DNA from: Alphaproteobacteria bacterium
GTDB taxonomy: Bacteria; Pseudomonadota; Alphaproteobacteria; CACIAM-22H2
Length of the DNA: 64,000 bases
Assembly (NCBI GenBank): GCA_016793165.1
Contig: JAEULA010000013.1
Location: 124,001-188,000 of the forward strand
Reading direction: 5' to 3'
The position numbers and the translations under genes are program-made. The notes beneath the pieces were generated by a model that saw only the letters and a list, made by a program, of their open reading frames with translations, was not told the origin of the DNA and did not search any database. Of this stretch, positions 47,783-59,036 are shown one piece after another; within the stretch, counting starts at the first letter, position 1, and every line of letters starts with the position of its first letter.

Positions 47783-48662
47783 GCGCCATGTCGTCGCCCT
47801 CGCGGTCAGCCTGGCCGCCGGCCTGCTCGTCTTCGCCGCGGGCAGCGAGGCGCTCGTGCGCGTCGCGATGCAGGTCGATCCCTACGAGACGTACCGCGCG
47901 CGGTTCCGCGCGGCGGCCGGCGAGGCGATCGCGATCGGCGATTCCCGCACCGCCGCCAACATCGCAGGGCCGGGCGTCGAGAATCTCGGCCAGCCCGGCG
48001 ACGATCTGCAGAGCGTGTTGGAGAAGCTCGCCGCGCGCCATGCGCGCCGTCCATTGCGTCTCGTCCTGCTGCAGGCGGATCCGCACCAGTTCGCCGCCTA
48101 CCGCGTATTCAAGGAGAGCGCGGGCAAGCTCGCGGATCTGGTCGAGGCACCGCCGCCACTTGCGATGCTGCGACCGCATTACCGCCAGTACCTGCTGGGC
48201 TACTGGCGTGCCGCGCTCGCCGAGCCGTCGCGCTTCCTGCGGCCCGCGCCGGCGCATGCCGAGGCGCCGCCACCGCCGCCCGATCCGAACGGCAAGGCCT
48301 GGCGCGATCTGGCGGACTCGCGCGTGCAGTTCCATGTGCCGCTCGCCGCGCCGCAAGGGCTTCCCGTCCACGCCGCGTATCGTCGGACCATCGAGGCGCT
48401 CCGGCGCGACGGCGTCGCCGTGTGCCTCGTCACCCATCCCGTGAGCCGCGCCTATCGCGAGGCGGCCGCGCGCTATCCCAGCTTCGCCGCCGCGCTCGCG
48501 CTCTACGACCGGACGGCGGCGGAGACCGGGGCCGCCCGCGCGAATTTCTGGGACCAGGTCGAGGACCGCGACTTCGCGGACACCGATCATCTCGGTGCGG
48601 CCACCGCGCCCGCGTACACGACACGCGTCCTGCGCAGTTGCTTTCCCGGGCGCTCAGGCTGA
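47757..48662 (+). CDS. Membrane-anchored SGNH-type protein, AlgJ-like partner of the MBOAT
   Basis: The 301-residue protein has an N-terminal membrane anchor or signal (VVALAVSLAAGLLVFAAGS) and an SGNH fold with motif IAIGDSRTA (nucleophile Ser), ENLGQPGDD, and a final DTDHLG with the Asp/His pair. Unlike the SGNH protein at 28.1 kb, its catalytic residues are intact. It starts at GTG 47757, overlapping the MBOAT gene by 26 bases, which couples their translation. It probably completes transfer of an acetyl group to the glycan in the periplasm, as AlgJ/AlgX do. Confidence 0.78.
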   Translation: MSSSTSSSRRHVVALAVSLAAGLLVFAAGSEALVRVAMQVDPYETYRARFRAAAGEAIAIGDSRTAANIAGPGVENLGQPGDDLQSVLEKLAARHARRPLRLVLLQADPHQFAAYRVFKESAGKLADLVEAPPPLAMLRPHYRQYLLGYWRAALAEPSRFLRPAPAHAEAPPPPPDPNGKAWRDLADSRVQFHVPLAAPQGLPVHAAYRRTIEALRRDGVAVCLVTHPVSRAYREAAARYPSFAAALALYDRTAAETGAARANFWDQVEDRDFADTDHLGAATAPAYTTRVLRSCFPGRSG

Positions 48663-48681
48663 GCCGCCCCCTCGCGTCGGA

Positions 48682-49788
48682 TCAGACCGGATCGAGGCGC
48701 AATACGGCTCCTTCGTCGGAGTCCGTGACGACATAGATCCTGCCGTCCGGCCCCTGGCGCACGTCGCGGATGCGACCGATCTGCCGTTCGAGCAGCCGCT
48801 CCTCGCGCACGACGCGCTCGCCGTCGAGCTCGAGCCGCACGAGCAGCCGGCCGGCCAGCGCCCCGATGAACAGGCTGCCTCGCCAGCCCGGATAGACGGA
48901 CGACGTGCAGAACGCCATCCCCGAGGGCGCGATCGACGGAACCCAGACCCAGATCGGATCGACCATGCCCGGCAGCGTCTTGTGCTCGGAGATCACCGCG
49001 CCCGAGTAGTCGACGCCATGCGTCGCCCTGGGCCAGCCGAAATTGCCGCCGGCGCGCAGGACATTCACCTCGTCGCCACCGCGCGGGCCGTGCTCGTGGC
49101 ACCACATCGCACCCGTCTCCGGATGCATCGCAAGCCCCTGCGGGTTGCGATGCCCGTAGGAGAAGATCTCGGGACGCGTACCGCCGCGGCCGACAAAGGG
49201 GTTGTCCGGCGGAACCGCGCCGTCGGGCATCAGGCGAACGACCTTGCCGCGCAGGTCGGCGAGGTTCTGGGCCTCGTCGCGCCAGCTGTAGCGCTCGCCG
49301 ATGGTCGCGTAGAGCCGCTGGGCGCGATCGAAGGCGAGCCGGCAGCCGAAATGGAAATTGTTCGCGATGCGCGGCCCCGCTTCGAAGATCGGCGTCGGCT
49401 CGGCAAGCGTCGTGCCCTGGAGCCGCGCACGCGCCACGCGCGTCGCAGCACCTTCGGGCGTCGCCGCCGCGTAGCTCAGGTACACGAGCCGATTGGACGC
49501 GAAATCGGGATGCAGGCACACGTCGAGCAGCCCGCCCTGGCCGCGGGCCCAGACCGCCGGCACGCCATCGATCGACGTGGTCGCACCGCCCGGCGGGACC
49601 AGCCGCAACCGGCCGGGACGCTCGGTGACGAGCATGGCGCCGTCGGGAAGGAATGCGAGCGACCAGGGATTCTGCAGGTCGCGGACGACCGGCGTCGCGC
49701 GCACCGCCGGCGAACGGGACTGCGCGCGAGCGCGGCCCGCCCCCATGGCGGCAAGGCCGATCGCCATCGAACGCCGGGTCAGCCGCAT
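48682..49788 (-). CDS. PQQ-dependent soluble aldose sugar dehydrogenase
   Basis: The 368-residue periplasmic protein has a twin-arginine signal (LTRRSMAIGLAAMGAG) and the six-bladed beta-propeller of the soluble glucose/aldose dehydrogenase (GdhB/YliI) family. Diagnostic pieces are LQNPWSLAFLPDGAMLVTER near the start, GGLLDVCLHPDF, NNFHFGCRLAFD, FSYGHRNPQGL, GPRGGDEVNVL and APSGMAFCTSS; His residues expected at the PQQ site are in these stretches. It would oxidise aldose sugars in the periplasm with PQQ. It converges on the SGNH gene with 19 bases between. Confidence 0.9.
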   Translation of the reverse strand: MRLTRRSMAIGLAAMGAGRARAQSRSPAVRATPVVRDLQNPWSLAFLPDGAMLVTERPGRLRLVPPGGATTSIDGVPAVWARGQGGLLDVCLHPDFASNRLVYLSYAAATPEGAATRVARARLQGTTLAEPTPIFEAGPRIANNFHFGCRLAFDRAQRLYATIGERYSWRDEAQNLADLRGKVVRLMPDGAVPPDNPFVGRGGTRPEIFSYGHRNPQGLAMHPETGAMWCHEHGPRGGDEVNVLRAGGNFGWPRATHGVDYSGAVISEHKTLPGMVDPIWVWVPSIAPSGMAFCTSSVYPGWRGSLFIGALAGRLLVRLELDGERVVREERLLERQIGRIRDVRQGPDGRIYVVTDSDEGAVLRLDPV

Positions 49789-49824
49789 CGCGATGCGGGC
49801 GCCGCCACGTCGCGGCGCCGCGCC

Positions 49825-52143
<2,319 letters not shown>

Positions 52144-52293
52144 GCGAGTGACCGCTCCGTTCACGACCGGGCGATGCGCGCCACAACGGCGGCATCCCGC
52201 GCGTCCATTCGACTGTAGCAAAGATGGCGCGGCATGCAGCGCAGAAAAGTCCCGGCCCCGGAGATCGGCCGACATCGATGTCGTGCGACCCGA

Positions 52294-52620
52294 CTATTCC
52301 TTCTCGAGCGTGCACCGCAGGGGGTGCTGGTTGCGACGGGCGAACTCCGTCACCTGGTTCACCTTGGTCTCGGCGATCTCGTAGGTGAACACGCCGCACA
52401 CGCCCACGCCGCGCCGATGGACATGCAGCATGATCTGCGTGGCCTCCTCGCGGCTCTTGCTGAAGAAGCGCTCGAGGACATGAACGACGAACTCCATGGG
52501 GGTGTAGTCGTCGTTCAGCATCAGGACCTTGTACATGGACGGCTTCTTCGTCCGGGTCCGGGTCTGAATGGCGATGCCCGAATTGTTGCCGTCGTCGTTG
52601 GTGCGGTCGTCCTCGCTCAT
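52294..52620 (-). CDS. clpS: ATP-dependent Clp protease adaptor ClpS
   Basis: The 108-residue adaptor recognises proteins with Leu, Phe, Trp or Tyr at the N-terminus and hands them to ClpA. The substrate-binding signature [20 protein letters not shown] is intact, including the Asn-Asp-Asp and Met residues of the pocket, followed by [20 protein letters not shown]. The disordered N-terminal ~27 residues act as the ClpA-inserting tail. It lies upstream of clpA on the same strand, the usual order. Confidence 0.97.
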   Translation of the reverse strand: MSEDDRTNDDGNNSGIAIQTRTRTKKPSMYKVLMLNDDYTPMEFVVHVLERFFSKSREEATQIMLHVHRRGVGVCGVFTYEIAETKVNQVTEFARRNQHPLRCTLEKE

Positions 52621-52718
52621 CGTCTCGGTCGTGTCCTGCGGGTGCGGCGATGATATTGGACGCCGCCGAGCGGTGGAAAGCCCCGGGACGATCGCCGGGC
52701 CGAAAACCGCGGGCGCCC

Positions 52719-52756
52719 GAAAAAGCAGAACCCGGCGCCGCAGGGCGGCGCCGGGT
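52719..52756 (-). terminator. Intrinsic terminator after the phasin gene
   Basis: ACCCGGCGCCGC (52730-52741) pairs perfectly with GCGGCGCCGGGT (52745-52756) around a 3-base loop. On the minus strand the stem is followed by a TTCTGCTTTTT run, a standard intrinsic terminator, 31 bases after the phasin stop. It should isolate the phasin transcript from clpS. Confidence 0.85.
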
Positions 52757-52786
52757 CCACGTCGTCGCTTCGTCGGAGCGTCTGGT

Positions 52787-53398
52787 TCAGGCGGCGATCG
52801 GCTTGAACAGCTTCTCGACCGTCACGTTGACGCGCGCCGTGATCGGCTCCATCGCGTCGTTGGCGACCTTGACGACCGCCTCCGACAGCTTGGTGCTCTC
52901 GGCGACGAACTTGTCGAAATTGCCCTTGGCGAAGTCGGTCTGGAGGTCGACCGCCTCGCGCAGGCTCTTCACGCCGACCATCGCCTTCGCGGTCGTCGCG
53001 GCGTTCTCCATGGACTCCTGGGCGAAGGACACCCAGGCCTTGCTGACGCTCTCGGCGCCCTTGACCCAGATCTGCGAGGCGGCGACGACCGCGTCCCAGT
53101 TGTCCTTCTGAAGCTTGGACAGCTCTTCGTAGGACTTGTAGGCGGTCTGCGAGGCCTTCTCGAGCTGCTCGCGGGCGGTGGCGCTGACGTTCTCGAACGA
53201 GTTGTTCATGGCGGAGGTTCCTTTCGGGGCGTTCTGAAGCTTGGGTTCGGGGATCGGCGTCGTGTCGGGCTTGGTGCTCGGCTTCGCGGACGAAACCTGA
53301 GCGGCGACCGGAGGGGGTGCTGGCGGCGCGACGGTCTCGCGCTTGCGCGGCCCGGACGTCACGGCTGACCTTGCGGGCAGCTTGGACTTGGGCGCCAT
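52787..53398 (-). CDS. Phasin family protein with possible dual translation start
   Basis: The 203-residue form begins with a Pro/Lys/Ala-rich extension (about 1-63) and continues with a helical phasin domain: [40 protein letters not shown] and LFKPIAA at the end. Phasins coat polyhydroxyalkanoate granules. Both ATG 53398 and ATG 53209 ([11 protein letters not shown]) have good ribosome sites (AAAAGGAG and AAAGGA), and the shorter 140-residue form has the usual phasin length. The promoter region upstream carries palindromes that may bind a regulator. The gene sits between clpS and a lipoprotein gene. Confidence 0.88.
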   Translation of the reverse strand: MAPKSKLPARSAVTSGPRKRETVAPPAPPPVAAQVSSAKPSTKPDTTPIPEPKLQNAPKGTSAMNNSFENVSATAREQLEKASQTAYKSYEELSKLQKDNWDAVVAASQIWVKGAESVSKAWVSFAQESMENAATTAKAMVGVKSLREAVDLQTDFAKGNFDKFVAESTKLSEAVVKVANDAMEPITARVNVTVEKLFKPIAA

Positions 53399-53423
53399 GC
53401 CTGTTCTCCTTTTCGCGACTGGA

Positions 53424-53493
53424 TTGTGCGCTGCAACAACGCCAATCTAGTCAACCAAATCAGAACGTCAAGGACAAATTGTGCGTCGCACAA
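53424..53493 (-). promoter_or_regulatory. Phasin promoter flanked by two palindromic operator candidates
   Basis: On the minus strand TTGACG (53471-53466) and TAGATT (53449-53444) are 16 bases apart, a sigma-70-type promoter in a locally AT-rich patch. A perfect palindrome TTGTGC-GAC-GCACAA (53493-53479) lies just upstream of the -35 box, and a related imperfect one, TTGTTGCAGCGCACAA (53439-53424), lies just after the -10 box. A regulator of PHA storage such as PhaR, known to bind GC-rich TGC-containing repeats, could act here; this is inference. Confidence 0.6.
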
Positions 53494-53531
53494 ACGCAGT
53501 CGCGATAGAGCGGTCCAAAAGCCCCTAAGCC

Positions 53532-54257
53532 TCAGAAAACGCGGGCATGTCCCCAGAGCCGGCCCGAGCGGATCAGCAACTGGAAACTGTCGTTCACCGC
53601 CCGCCCGCGCTCGCTCGCAGCTTCGCCGTAGCGGATCTGACGGTCCGCAAGATTGATCGGACGCGCCGGATTCACCGGAACGCCGCTCGGGTCGAGCCGA
53701 AACAGGATCGATGCGAAGGCGAGCGAGGCGAAAGCGGGATCCTGACGCCGCCACGCGTGGAGATGCCAGGCTCCGGCGGCGCAAGCGTTGGCGAGCCAAT
53801 AGAAATCATACGACTCGAGGCGGGTGTCGTCGGCGACCGACCTGCCGAATCCGTCAGCCTCGGCGGCGCGGATCAACTGCAGATAGTCGGCCTCGCCGAT
53901 CCGCACCCGGTGGGTGGTGGAACCCACGGCCGGGGAATCGATCACATAGGCCTGGAGCAGCCGCGGCGCGCCGCGGATCACCCGGACGGTGAGCAGCGCG
54001 CCCTGCCCGGGCGCGATGCGCTCGACCTCATAGGTCCGCACCTGCTCCTCCCAGACGGCGTTGTAAACGAACCGGTAGCGAGCGGGCGCCGCCGGCGTGC
54101 ACGTCTCGCGCAGATCGTCGCCGCCGACGTAGCTGAACCACTGAAGATTGCGGCTCACCGGATCGCCGGTCACGGGATCGCCGACCGAGCAGCCGGCGAC
54201 AAGCAGCGCGGCCGTCACGGCAAGAGCGCGCGCGCAAGGCGAAAAAAAGCGCATCAT
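53532..54257 (-). CDS. Lipoprotein of unknown function
   Basis: The 241-residue protein has a lipoprotein signal (ALAVTAALLVAGCS, lipid on Cys) and a body with mixed strands and helices; NLQWFSYVGGDDLRETC begins the mature part and a second Cys is in WLANACAAGAWHLHAWRR. It does not match a family I can name. The start MMRFF at ATG 54257 follows GGGAG by 5 bases; a longer upstream frame is not coding. It is divergent from the carboxypeptidase gene, with 138 bases in between, and lies upstream of the phasin promoter on the same strand. Confidence 0.72.
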   Translation of the reverse strand: MMRFFSPCARALAVTAALLVAGCSVGDPVTGDPVSRNLQWFSYVGGDDLRETCTPAAPARYRFVYNAVWEEQVRTYEVERIAPGQGALLTVRVIRGAPRLLQAYVIDSPAVGSTTHRVRIGEADYLQLIRAAEADGFGRSVADDTRLESYDFYWLANACAAGAWHLHAWRRQDPAFASLAFASILFRLDPSGVPVNPARPINLADRQIRYGEAASERGRAVNDSFQLLIRSGRLWGHARVF

Positions 54258-54395
54258 CGTGCTCCCAATCGAGTCAAAGGACCGGACATAACCGTTTGCG
54301 AGTCCGTGTTTTCCCTGGACAGCGCTGACTCGCGACCCGTAAGTTTTCCACAAGTTGTTCGGAGATATTCTCCATACTTCGATCGTTCTTTGCCC

Positions 54396-55757
54396 ATGGC
54401 CGCCCGGGACATGACCTGCATTCGCCCTCTTCGTCTCCTCGTCGCCATCATCGCCTTGCTCATCGCGAGCATCGCTCCGGTTGAGGCAAGGGCACCGAAG
54501 TACGCGGCGATCGTGATCGACGTTCAGACCGGTCATGTTCTGCACGCCGAGGATGCCGACGGCCTACGCTATCCGGCCAGCCTCACGAAGATGATGACCC
54601 TGTTCATGATTTTCGAGGCCATCGATCAACGCCGCATCACCTTCGAAACACAATGGCGGGCATCCGCCGAAGCTGCCGCCCAGGATCCGACGAAGCTCGG
54701 CCTGCAGCCGGGCCAGACCATCACCGCCCGCGAGGTCGTGCTCGGCCTCGTGACCAAATCCGCGAACGACGCCGCGGTCGTCGCGGCCGAAGCGCTCGCC
54801 GGCACCGAGGAGCAGTTCGCCCACCGCATGACGGAGCGCGCGCGCCGCCTCGGCATGACGCGCACCCGGTTCACCAATGCCTCGGGCCTCCCCGATCCCG
54901 AGCAGGTGACGACGGCCAGCGACATGGCGAAGCTCGGCCGGGCGCTGATCCGTACCTTCCCGCACCACTACCATCTCTTCTCGACCAGCCACTTCACCTA
55001 CGCTGGCGTAACGCACCAGAGCCACAACCGGTTCATGAACTGGTACGACGGCGCCGACGGCCTCAAGACCGGTTACATCCGCGCCTCCGGGTTCAACCTC
55101 GCGGCCTCCGCGACGCGCGACGGCCGCCGCCTCGTCGGCGTCGTGATGGGCGGCCAGTCGCCCGGGTGGCGCGACGACCGCATGGGCGAGATCATGGACG
55201 CGAGCTTTGCGCGCCGTCAGCCGCTGCGCGGCCTGCCGGAGATTCGCCAAGCCTCGGTCGGACCGGACGTGCGTGCCCTTCCCGAGACGAAGACCGAGCC
55301 CGAGCGCGCGGTCGCGCCGGTCCTCGTCGCCACTGCCGCGGCGGCGGCGTCGCCGGTTCTCATCCCGCCGCCGGTGCCGCGCCCTGCTCCCGCCGTGGCG
55401 CCGGTGCGCGGCGGCGGCATCGTCGCGCCGCTCCTCGCCGAGCGCAGGGTGCCGGTCGCCGCGGCCGCCGCCCGTCCCGGCTGGTCGATCCAGGTCGGCG
55501 CATTCGCCGATGTCGCACAGGCCCGCCGCGCCGCCGTGCAGGCGAAGCGCAATGCGCCGGCGGCGCTGCGCTCCGCCGCGATCGACGTGCAGCGGGTGGG
55601 CGGCACCGGCCGCGATGCATCGCTGCTGCGCGCACGGCTCAGCGGCCTCAGCCCGCAAGGCGCGCGCGACGCGTGCCGCGTCCTGCAGCAGCGGCGCCAG
55701 GGCTGCTTCGCTGTGCCGCCCTCGGCAGGCGGCCTGACCGCCTCGCTGCAGCGCTGA
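54396..55757 (+). CDS. dacF: D-alanyl-D-alanine carboxypeptidase with C-terminal SPOR domain
   Basis: The 453-residue low-molecular-weight PBP (about DacF/DacC type) removes the terminal D-Ala of peptidoglycan stem peptides in the periplasm. After a signal peptide (LLVAIIALLIASIAPVEARA), the peptidase domain shows SLTK (nucleophile Ser), SAND as the SxN motif and LKTGYI as the KTG motif. A Pro/Ala linker (about 300-365) is followed by a SPOR domain (WSIQVGAFADVAQARRA) that binds denuded septal glycan. ATG 54396 is the most likely start; ATG 54411 is a close alternative. Upstream, a GGAGATATTCTCC palindrome lies at 54361-54373. Confidence 0.93.
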   Translation: MAARDMTCIRPLRLLVAIIALLIASIAPVEARAPKYAAIVIDVQTGHVLHAEDADGLRYPASLTKMMTLFMIFEAIDQRRITFETQWRASAEAAAQDPTKLGLQPGQTITAREVVLGLVTKSANDAAVVAAEALAGTEEQFAHRMTERARRLGMTRTRFTNASGLPDPEQVTTASDMAKLGRALIRTFPHHYHLFSTSHFTYAGVTHQSHNRFMNWYDGADGLKTGYIRASGFNLAASATRDGRRLVGVVMGGQSPGWRDDRMGEIMDASFARRQPLRGLPEIRQASVGPDVRALPETKTEPERAVAPVLVATAAAAASPVLIPPPVPRPAPAVAPVRGGGIVAPLLAERRVPVAAAAARPGWSIQVGAFADVAQARRAAVQAKRNAPAALRSAAIDVQRVGGTGRDASLLRARLSGLSPQGARDACRVLQQRRQGCFAVPPSAGGLTASLQR

Positions 55758-55781
55758 ACCGGCCTACGCCCGCGGCCGCGC

Positions 55782-56192
55782 CTAGCGTTCGCCGGCGATC
55801 TCCCTCAGGAAGGCGCGCTTGCGACGGCGCGCCCAGGTCTCGTAGTCCCAGCCGGCGGCGGTGGCGACGAGCCCGCCGCGTCGCGCGGGCACGAAGACCA
55901 GCGCGGGCTTGCGGCGCCCGCCGCCGATCGTCACCTCGACATCGAGGATGTCGTAGTCCGGGCCCTCGTACGCGACCAGGCGGCGACGGCCCGCGGCTCC
56001 GACACTGCGAGCCAGCACGCCGTCCACGGAGGCGCCGGCGCGCGCGACGATGACGGGATATCCGGCCCCGCGAACGCCGCGACGCGCCCAGCCCGCCAGC
56101 ACGGCGGGCTCGACGGTGGCGGGCGCGGTCGCCCCCATCACGAGGCGGCGGACGTCGGGGTCGATCAGCGTTCCATAGAAGAAGAAGCGCAA
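55782..56192 (-). CDS. Gamma-glutamylcyclotransferase-like (AIG2/GGCT fold) protein
   Basis: The 136-residue protein begins FFFYGTLIDPDVRRLVMG, the strand and YGTL substrate loop of the GGCT/AIG2 fold, and has GWARRGVRGAGYPVIVA and YEGPDYDILDVEV, the latter carrying an acidic residue at the region of the catalytic Glu. The fold acts on gamma-glutamyl or related small amides; the substrate is not assignable. No ATG or GTG is near the start; I use TTG 56192, 17 bases after the phosphohexomutase stop. It probably depends on that gene's transcript. Confidence 0.7.
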   Translation of the reverse strand: MRFFFYGTLIDPDVRRLVMGATAPATVEPAVLAGWARRGVRGAGYPVIVARAGASVDGVLARSVGAAGRRRLVAYEGPDYDILDVEVTIGGGRRKPALVFVPARRGGLVATAAGWDYETWARRRKRAFLREIAGER

Positions 56193-56208
56193 GGCGACCC
56201 GATCGTCG

Positions 56209-57603
56209 TCAGAGGTCGGCGGGGGCGCGGACGCTGCTGCGGCCGAGCTCGCCGACCAGCGCCGCCTTGAGACGCGCGAGGCCCTCCGCATCGCGGGACT
56301 CGCAGCGCGCCACGAGCACGTCCTGCGTGTTCGAGGCGCGCAGCAGCCACCAGCCGTCGCTGGTCGACACGCGCACGCCGTCGACGTCGTTGACGCGCGC
56401 GCCTGCCGCGGCGAGGCGCGAGCGCACCTCGTCGACGACCGCGAACTTGCGCACCTCCTCGACCGGGAAGCGCAGCTCGGGCGTGTTGAGCACCGTCGGC
56501 AGCTGGTCTCGCATCTCCGCCAGCGTGCTCGGCGACCGCGCGACGATCGACAGCAGGCGGATCGCCGCATAGAGCGCATCGTCGAAGCCGTACCAGCGGT
56601 CGGCGAAAAAGATGTGGCCGGACATCTCCCCGGCGAGCGGCGCGCCGGTCTCGGCCATCTTCGTCTTGATGATCGAGTGGCCCGTGCGCCACATCAGCGG
56701 GACGCCGCCGAGGCGGGCGATCTCGTCGAACAGCGTCTGACTCGCCTTGACGTCGGCGATGATCGTCGAGCCCGGCTTCTCGCCAAGGATCTCGCGGGCA
56801 TAGACCGCCATCAGCTGGTCGCCCCAGAGGATCCGTCCCTTGCCGTCGACGACACCGATGCGGTCCGCGTCGCCGTCGAACGCGACGCCGAGATCGGCCT
56901 GCTCGCGTGCGACCGCGTCCTGCAGCTGCACCAGGTTCTTCGCCACCGTCGGGTCGGGATGATGGGCCGGAAACCGGCCGTCGATGGCGTCGTTCAGCAG
57001 AACGTGGCGCCCGGGCAGGCGCTGCGCCATGCGCCGCAGGATCTCGCCGCCGGCGCCGTTGCCGTTGTCCCAGACGACCGCCAGCGGCTTGCCCGGTCGA
57101 TAGTCCTGCAGCAGCCGTCCGACATAGGCCTCGCGCACGTCGTGCGGCGTCACCCGGCCCGGCACCGGCGCCTTGACGAAATCGCCCGCCGCGCAGCGCT
57201 GGCCGAGCTTGCGGATGTCGTCGCCCCAGAAGCTCTTGGTGCCGATCGACATCTTGAAGCCGTTGTAGTCGGCGGGATTGTGGGATCCGGTGACCTGGAC
57301 CCCCGCATCCACGCCCAGCGTGCGCGACGCGAAGTAGAGCATCGGCGTCGGGCCGAGCCCGACATCGATCACCTCCAGCCCAGTCGAGGCCAGGCCGTCG
57401 ACCAGTGCCGCGTGCAGCGCCGGCGAGTGCAGGCGGCCGTCCCTGCCGGCCGCGACCTTGCGCCCGCCCTTTCCCGCCACCACGGAGCCGAAGCCCCGAC
57501 CGACCGCCCGCGCGTCGTCCTCGGACAGCGTCTGGCCGACGATCCCGCGGATGTCGTACTCGCGCAGGACGGTGGGATCGAAGCGATGGGCGAGAGTCGT
57601 CAT
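56209..57603 (-). CDS. Phosphomannomutase/phosphoglucomutase
   Basis: The 464-residue alpha-D-phosphohexomutase interconverts hexose 6- and 1-phosphates. It has four typical domains: the phosphoserine loop [16 protein letters not shown] near residues 100-115, metal site [12 protein letters not shown] near 240, the sugar-binding GEMSGHIFF near 325, and a C-terminal phosphate loop region around [14 protein letters not shown]. The enzyme likely supplies Glc-1-P or Man-1-P to the GalU and Ugd genes next to it. ATG 57603 follows GAAGGA. Ten bases separate it from ugd. Confidence 0.92.
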   Translation of the reverse strand: MTTLAHRFDPTVLREYDIRGIVGQTLSEDDARAVGRGFGSVVAGKGGRKVAAGRDGRLHSPALHAALVDGLASTGLEVIDVGLGPTPMLYFASRTLGVDAGVQVTGSHNPADYNGFKMSIGTKSFWGDDIRKLGQRCAAGDFVKAPVPGRVTPHDVREAYVGRLLQDYRPGKPLAVVWDNGNGAGGEILRRMAQRLPGRHVLLNDAIDGRFPAHHPDPTVAKNLVQLQDAVAREQADLGVAFDGDADRIGVVDGKGRILWGDQLMAVYAREILGEKPGSTIIADVKASQTLFDEIARLGGVPLMWRTGHSIIKTKMAETGAPLAGEMSGHIFFADRWYGFDDALYAAIRLLSIVARSPSTLAEMRDQLPTVLNTPELRFPVEEVRKFAVVDEVRSRLAAAGARVNDVDGVRVSTSDGWWLLRASNTQDVLVARCESRDAEGLARLKAALVGELGRSSVRAPADL

Positions 57604-57613
57604 GAGCGATCCT

Positions 57614-58945
57614 TCAGCTTTCGGTTCCCGTCGCCGTCGTCGGCCGTCCGATCGATCGGTAGGTGAACCCCGCCGCGACCATGTCCGCGGGGGAGTAAAC
57701 GTTCCGCAAATCGACGACGATCGGGGCCTTGAGGAGCTGCTTGATCTTCGTGACATCGAGGGCCCGGAACTCGTTCCACTCCGTCAGCAGCGCCATCGCG
57801 TCGGCTCCGGTCATCGCCGCCACGGCGCTGTCGCAGAACTCGACGCCCGGCAGCATCTGGCGCGCTTCGCCGTGCATGCCCTCCGGATCGTAGGCGCGGA
57901 TCCGCGCGCCCGCCTTCTGCAGTTCGGGAATGATGGAGAGGCTGGGCGCATCGCGCATGTCGTCGGTGTTCGGCTTGAAGGTCAGGCCGAGGATGGCGAT
58001 CGTCTTGCCGGCGACCGAGCCGCCGCAGGCCTCGACGATCCGCTGGGCCATCGCGGCCTTGCGCTTGTCGTTGATGTCCACGACCGTCTCGATGATGCGC
58101 AGCGGACTGCCGTGGTCCTGCGCCGTCTTGACCAGCGCCAGCGTGTCCTTCGGGAAGCACGAGCCGCCGTAGCCCGGCCCGGGATGCAGGAACTTTCGGC
58201 CGATGCGGCCATCGAGCCCGATGCCCTTGGCGACATCGTGCACGTCGGCGCCGACCTTGTCGCACAGGTCGGCGATCTCGTTGATGAAGGTGATCTTGGT
58301 CGCGAGGAACGTGTTGGCCGCGTACTTGATCAGCTCGCTCGTCTCGAGCGACGTGAACACGATCGGCGTCTCGATCAGGTAGAGCGGGCGGTAGAGATCG
58401 CGCATCACCGCGCGGGCGCGCTCGGACTCGGCCCCGATCACGACGCGGTCGGGCCGCATGAAGTCGCTGATCGCCGCGCCCTCGCGCAGGAACTCGGGAT
58501 TGGAGACGACGTCGAACTCCGCCTTCGGCGCCACCGCCTTGATGCGGCGGCTGACCTCGCGGCCCGTGCCGACCGGGACCGTCGACTTGGTGACGACGAC
58601 GGCGTAGCCGGTGAGCGCGCGGCCGATCTCCTCGGCCGCAGCGTAGACATAGGAGAGGTCGGCATGGCCGTCACCGCGGCGCGAGGGCGTGCCGACCGCG
58701 ATGAACACCGCGTCGGCGCCCGGCACCGCGCTCTTCAGATCGGTGGTGAACTTCAGCCGGCCGGCGGCGGCGTTCTTGGCGACGAGCTGGTCGAGCCCCG
58801 GTTCGAAGATCGGGATCTCGCCGCGCTTCAGCCGGTCGATCTTGGCGACGTCCTTGTCGACGCAGGTCACGTCGACGCCGAACTCGGAGAAGCAGGCCCC
58901 GGTCACCAGCCCGACATAGCCGGTCCCGATCATCGTCACGCGCAT
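57614..58945 (-). CDS. ugd: UDP-glucose 6-dehydrogenase
   Basis: The 443-residue enzyme oxidises UDP-glucose to UDP-glucuronate with NAD+. The Rossmann glycine motif [17 protein letters not shown] opens the protein; [25 protein letters not shown] and the catalytic Cys in [16 protein letters not shown] are intact, as is [15 protein letters not shown]. Length is normal. It sits between galU and the phosphohexomutase, so the three genes convert hexose phosphates to UDP-glucuronate, a precursor for acidic polysaccharide. Confidence 0.97.
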   Translation of the reverse strand: MRVTMIGTGYVGLVTGACFSEFGVDVTCVDKDVAKIDRLKRGEIPIFEPGLDQLVAKNAAAGRLKFTTDLKSAVPGADAVFIAVGTPSRRGDGHADLSYVYAAAEEIGRALTGYAVVVTKSTVPVGTGREVSRRIKAVAPKAEFDVVSNPEFLREGAAISDFMRPDRVVIGAESERARAVMRDLYRPLYLIETPIVFTSLETSELIKYAANTFLATKITFINEIADLCDKVGADVHDVAKGIGLDGRIGRKFLHPGPGYGGSCFPKDTLALVKTAQDHGSPLRIIETVVDINDKRKAAMAQRIVEACGGSVAGKTIAILGLTFKPNTDDMRDAPSLSIIPELQKAGARIRAYDPEGMHGEARQMLPGVEFCDSAVAAMTGADAMALLTEWNEFRALDVTKIKQLLKAPIVVDLRNVYSPADMVAAGFTYRSIGRPTTATGTES

Positions 58946-59006
58946 CAGAGAACCCTCTTATTGGACAGCGGTTCGACGCCGCCGTTGTGCCCGACCAGTC
59001 GACATT

Positions 59007-59032
59007 CGGCCGCCGCGGCTCTGCGGCGGCCG
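59007..59032 (-). other. Hairpin between galU and ugd
   Basis: A 10-base perfect stem with a 6-base loop lies in the 91-base gap between galU and ugd. No T run follows, so it is more likely an RNA-stability or processing element, or a chance GC-rich repeat, than a terminator. Confidence 0.35.
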
Positions 59033-59036
59033 GCGC

